From Vulgatibacter incomptus_A (lineage in GTDB: Bacteria; Myxococcota; Myxococcia; Myxococcales; Vulgatibacteraceae): a stretch of 64,000 nucleotides of DNA. Position numbers and translations under genes: made by a program. Below the pieces are notes generated by a model that was given only the letters and a program-made list of their open reading frames with translations, did not search any database and was not told where the DNA came from. The stretch is from positions 1 through 64,000 of the forward strand of contig JBEBXK010000002.1 in the NCBI GenBank assembly GCA_040391605.1, read 5' to 3'. Position 1 is the first letter of the stretch. Every line of letters begins with the position of its first letter. This document shows positions 62,794 through 64,000 of this stretch, piece after piece.

Positions 62794-64000
62794 ATGGAGA
62801 TGGAGTGGGATGATCCGCTGTACCGCTCGACCGTAGCGCTCTTCGAGCATACGGCCGAGGCCATGGATCTGGACGTCAACATCCGCAGACGTCTGCGCCA
62901 CCCGGATCGGGCCGTGATCGTCACCTTCCCGATCCGCATGGACGACGGATCGGTCGAGATCTTCCATGGCTATCGAGTCCAGCACAACAACACCCGCGGC
63001 CCGTTCAAGGGCGGTGTGCGCTATGCGCTCGATGTGAACCTGGGTGAAACCACCGCGCTGGCGATGCTGATGACCGTGAAGTGCGCGCTCATGGGGATCC
63101 CCTTCGGGGGCGCCAAGGGTGGCGTGCGGGTGGATCCCACCAAGCTCTCCCGCTCCGAGCTGCAGCGCCTCACCCGACGCTTCACCGCGGAGATCATCAA
63201 CGATATCGGCCCCAACTTCGACATCCCCGCCCCCGACATGGGGACGACCCAGCAGACCATGGCGTGGATGATGGACACCTACTCCCAGAACAAGGGCCGG
63301 GCGGTGCCGGCGGTGGTCACCGGCAAGCCCATCTCCATCGGTGGCTCGTTGCTGCGCAACCAGGCCACAGGCCGGGGCGTCGTCTACATGGTGGAGGACG
63401 CCGCACGGGAGGTGAACCTCGACCTGGGCAAGGCGTCCGCCGCCGTTCAGGGCTTCGGAAATGTGGGCGGAGAGGCGGCCCGCAGGCTCCACCAACTCGG
63501 CGTCAAGGTCGTCGGGATCGGCGATGTCCATGGCGGCATCCACGCGCCCGACGGGATCGACATTCCGCTGCTCGACGCCCACTTCGCCAGCACCGGCACG
63601 ATCCTGGGCTTCCCCGGTAGCGAGGACATCGAGACCTCGGCGATCCTCGAGCTGCCAGTCGACGTCCTGATCCCCGCCGCCACCAGCGGCGTCATCCACG
63701 AGGGGAACGTCGCCAGGCTCCGCTGCCGCATCCTCGCCGAGGGCGCCAACGGCCCGGTGACCGCGGCCGCCGACGGCGTCCTGCGGGAGCGCGGGGACAT
63801 CTTCGTGATCCCCGACGTCCTCGCCAACGCCGGCGGCGTCACCGTCTCGTACTTCGAGTGGGTGCAGTCGCTGCAGATGTTCTTCTGGAGCGCCGACGAG
63901 ATCGATCAGCGCCTGCGGCAGCTCATGTCGCGGGCGTTCACCGAGGTCCACGAGGTCTCGCGGGATCGCGGCGTCGACATGCGGACCGCCGCGATGATGC
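62794..64000 (+). CDS. gdhA: Glutamate dehydrogenase (runs off the right edge)
   Basis: The frame starts at ATG 62794 with GAGGAA about 7 bases upstream and stays open to the end, giving 402 codons; the family is usually about 415-430 residues, so only the last few are missing. Substrate-binding PFKGGVRY (70-77), the catalytic Lys108 in GGAKGGVRVDP, DIPAPDMGT and the NAD(P) motif GFGNVGGEA (about 220) are all present. It interconverts glutamate and 2-oxoglutarate plus ammonia. Leu/Phe dehydrogenases share the fold but are shorter, so the glutamate enzyme is preferred. Shares its upstream region with ppsA. Confidence 0.93.
   Translation, partial: MEMEWDDPLYRSTVALFEHTAEAMDLDVNIRRRLRHPDRAVIVTFPIRMDDGSVEIFHGYRVQHNNTRGPFKGGVRYALDVNLGETTALAMLMTVKCALMGIPFGGAKGGVRVDPTKLSRSELQRLTRRFTAEIINDIGPNFDIPAPDMGTTQQTMAWMMDTYSQNKGRAVPAVVTGKPISIGGSLLRNQATGRGVVYMVEDAAREVNLDLGKASAAVQGFGNVGGEAARRLHQLGVKVVGIGDVHGGIHAPDGIDIPLLDAHFASTGTILGFPGSEDIETSAILELPVDVLIPAATSGVIHEGNVARLRCRILAEGANGPVTAAADGVLRERGDIFVIPDVLANAGGVTVSYFEWVQSLQMFFWSADEIDQRLRQLMSRAFTEVHEVSRDRGVDMRTAAMM

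Overview
The window is about 68-70% G+C by eye, with dense bacterial genes and no insertion sequence, phage gene or CRISPR array that I can see. It suggests a deltaproteobacterium in the broad sense, most likely Myxococcota. The grounds are very high G+C, several secreted lipoproteins with glycine-rich tethers, a large lipoprotein with Ig-like, nidogen-like and lamin-tail-like modules, a sigma-70 with a long Lys/Ala-rich front end, and many other lipoproteins. The assignment is an inference; no rRNA gene is present to prove it.

Layout. 1-5.5 kb (minus): an edge-truncated lipoprotein, a GNAT acetyltransferase, then a four-gene set (HAD phosphatase, UbiA-type phosphoribosyltransferase, DprE1-like oxidase, DprE2-like reductase) that looks like a complete route to polyprenyl-phosphate-D-arabinose. 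5.7-8.2 kb: ftsY (minus), lspA (plus) and RNase P RNA (plus). 8.5-15 kb: a 2145-residue lipoprotein. 15-24.4 kb (minus): RNase H, a zinc-ribbon coiled-coil protein, a CAT-anticodon tRNA, then the classic macromolecular synthesis set rpsU-yqeY-dnaG-rpoD with its own promoter and a leader carrying a terminator-like hairpin, and upstream of it a lipoprotein and an HU/IHF-family protein. 24.4-29 kb (minus): a YihY membrane protein, an RNase E/G and a DUF2203 protein. 29-34.4 kb: three Gly-rich lipoproteins. 34.6-39 kb: a tandem universal stress protein, a DHH phosphoesterase, trmB and an AstE/AspA-type hydrolase. 39-40.9 kb: a block of 74-75-bp tandem repeats, a membrane metallophosphoesterase and a 147-bp element bounded by inverted repeats. 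40.9-45.5 kb (plus): a lipoprotein coupled to an FtsX-type ABC transporter, then a Nudix hydrolase. 45.6-51.2 kb: MltD, a tetraheme lipoprotein, a Fis-type regulator, a ZIP transporter, an SDR and a small secreted protein. 51.4-60.3 kb (plus): a tightly coupled MoxR-DUF58-Bat operon (moxR to batE). 60.4 kb to the end: PEP synthase (minus), divergent from an edge-truncated glutamate dehydrogenase (plus).

How the genes work together. Three blocks are clear units. The arabinose-donor cluster should turn phosphoribosyl pyrophosphate plus polyprenyl phosphate into a lipid-linked arabinose; no arabinosyltransferase is visible, so the acceptor is unknown. The rpsU-yqeY-dnaG-rpoD block links translation, replication and transcription initiation under one promoter. 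The eight-gene MoxR/Bat operon has stop-start overlaps at most junctions, consistent with one envelope-associated complex.

The most notable points are the arabinose-donor cluster (with an Ala where mycobacterial DprE1 has its benzothiazinone-target Cys), the two-hairpin rpsU leader, the histone-tail-like extension on RpoD, the composite giant lipoprotein and the 74-bp repeat block. I found no obviously new defence or mobile system.
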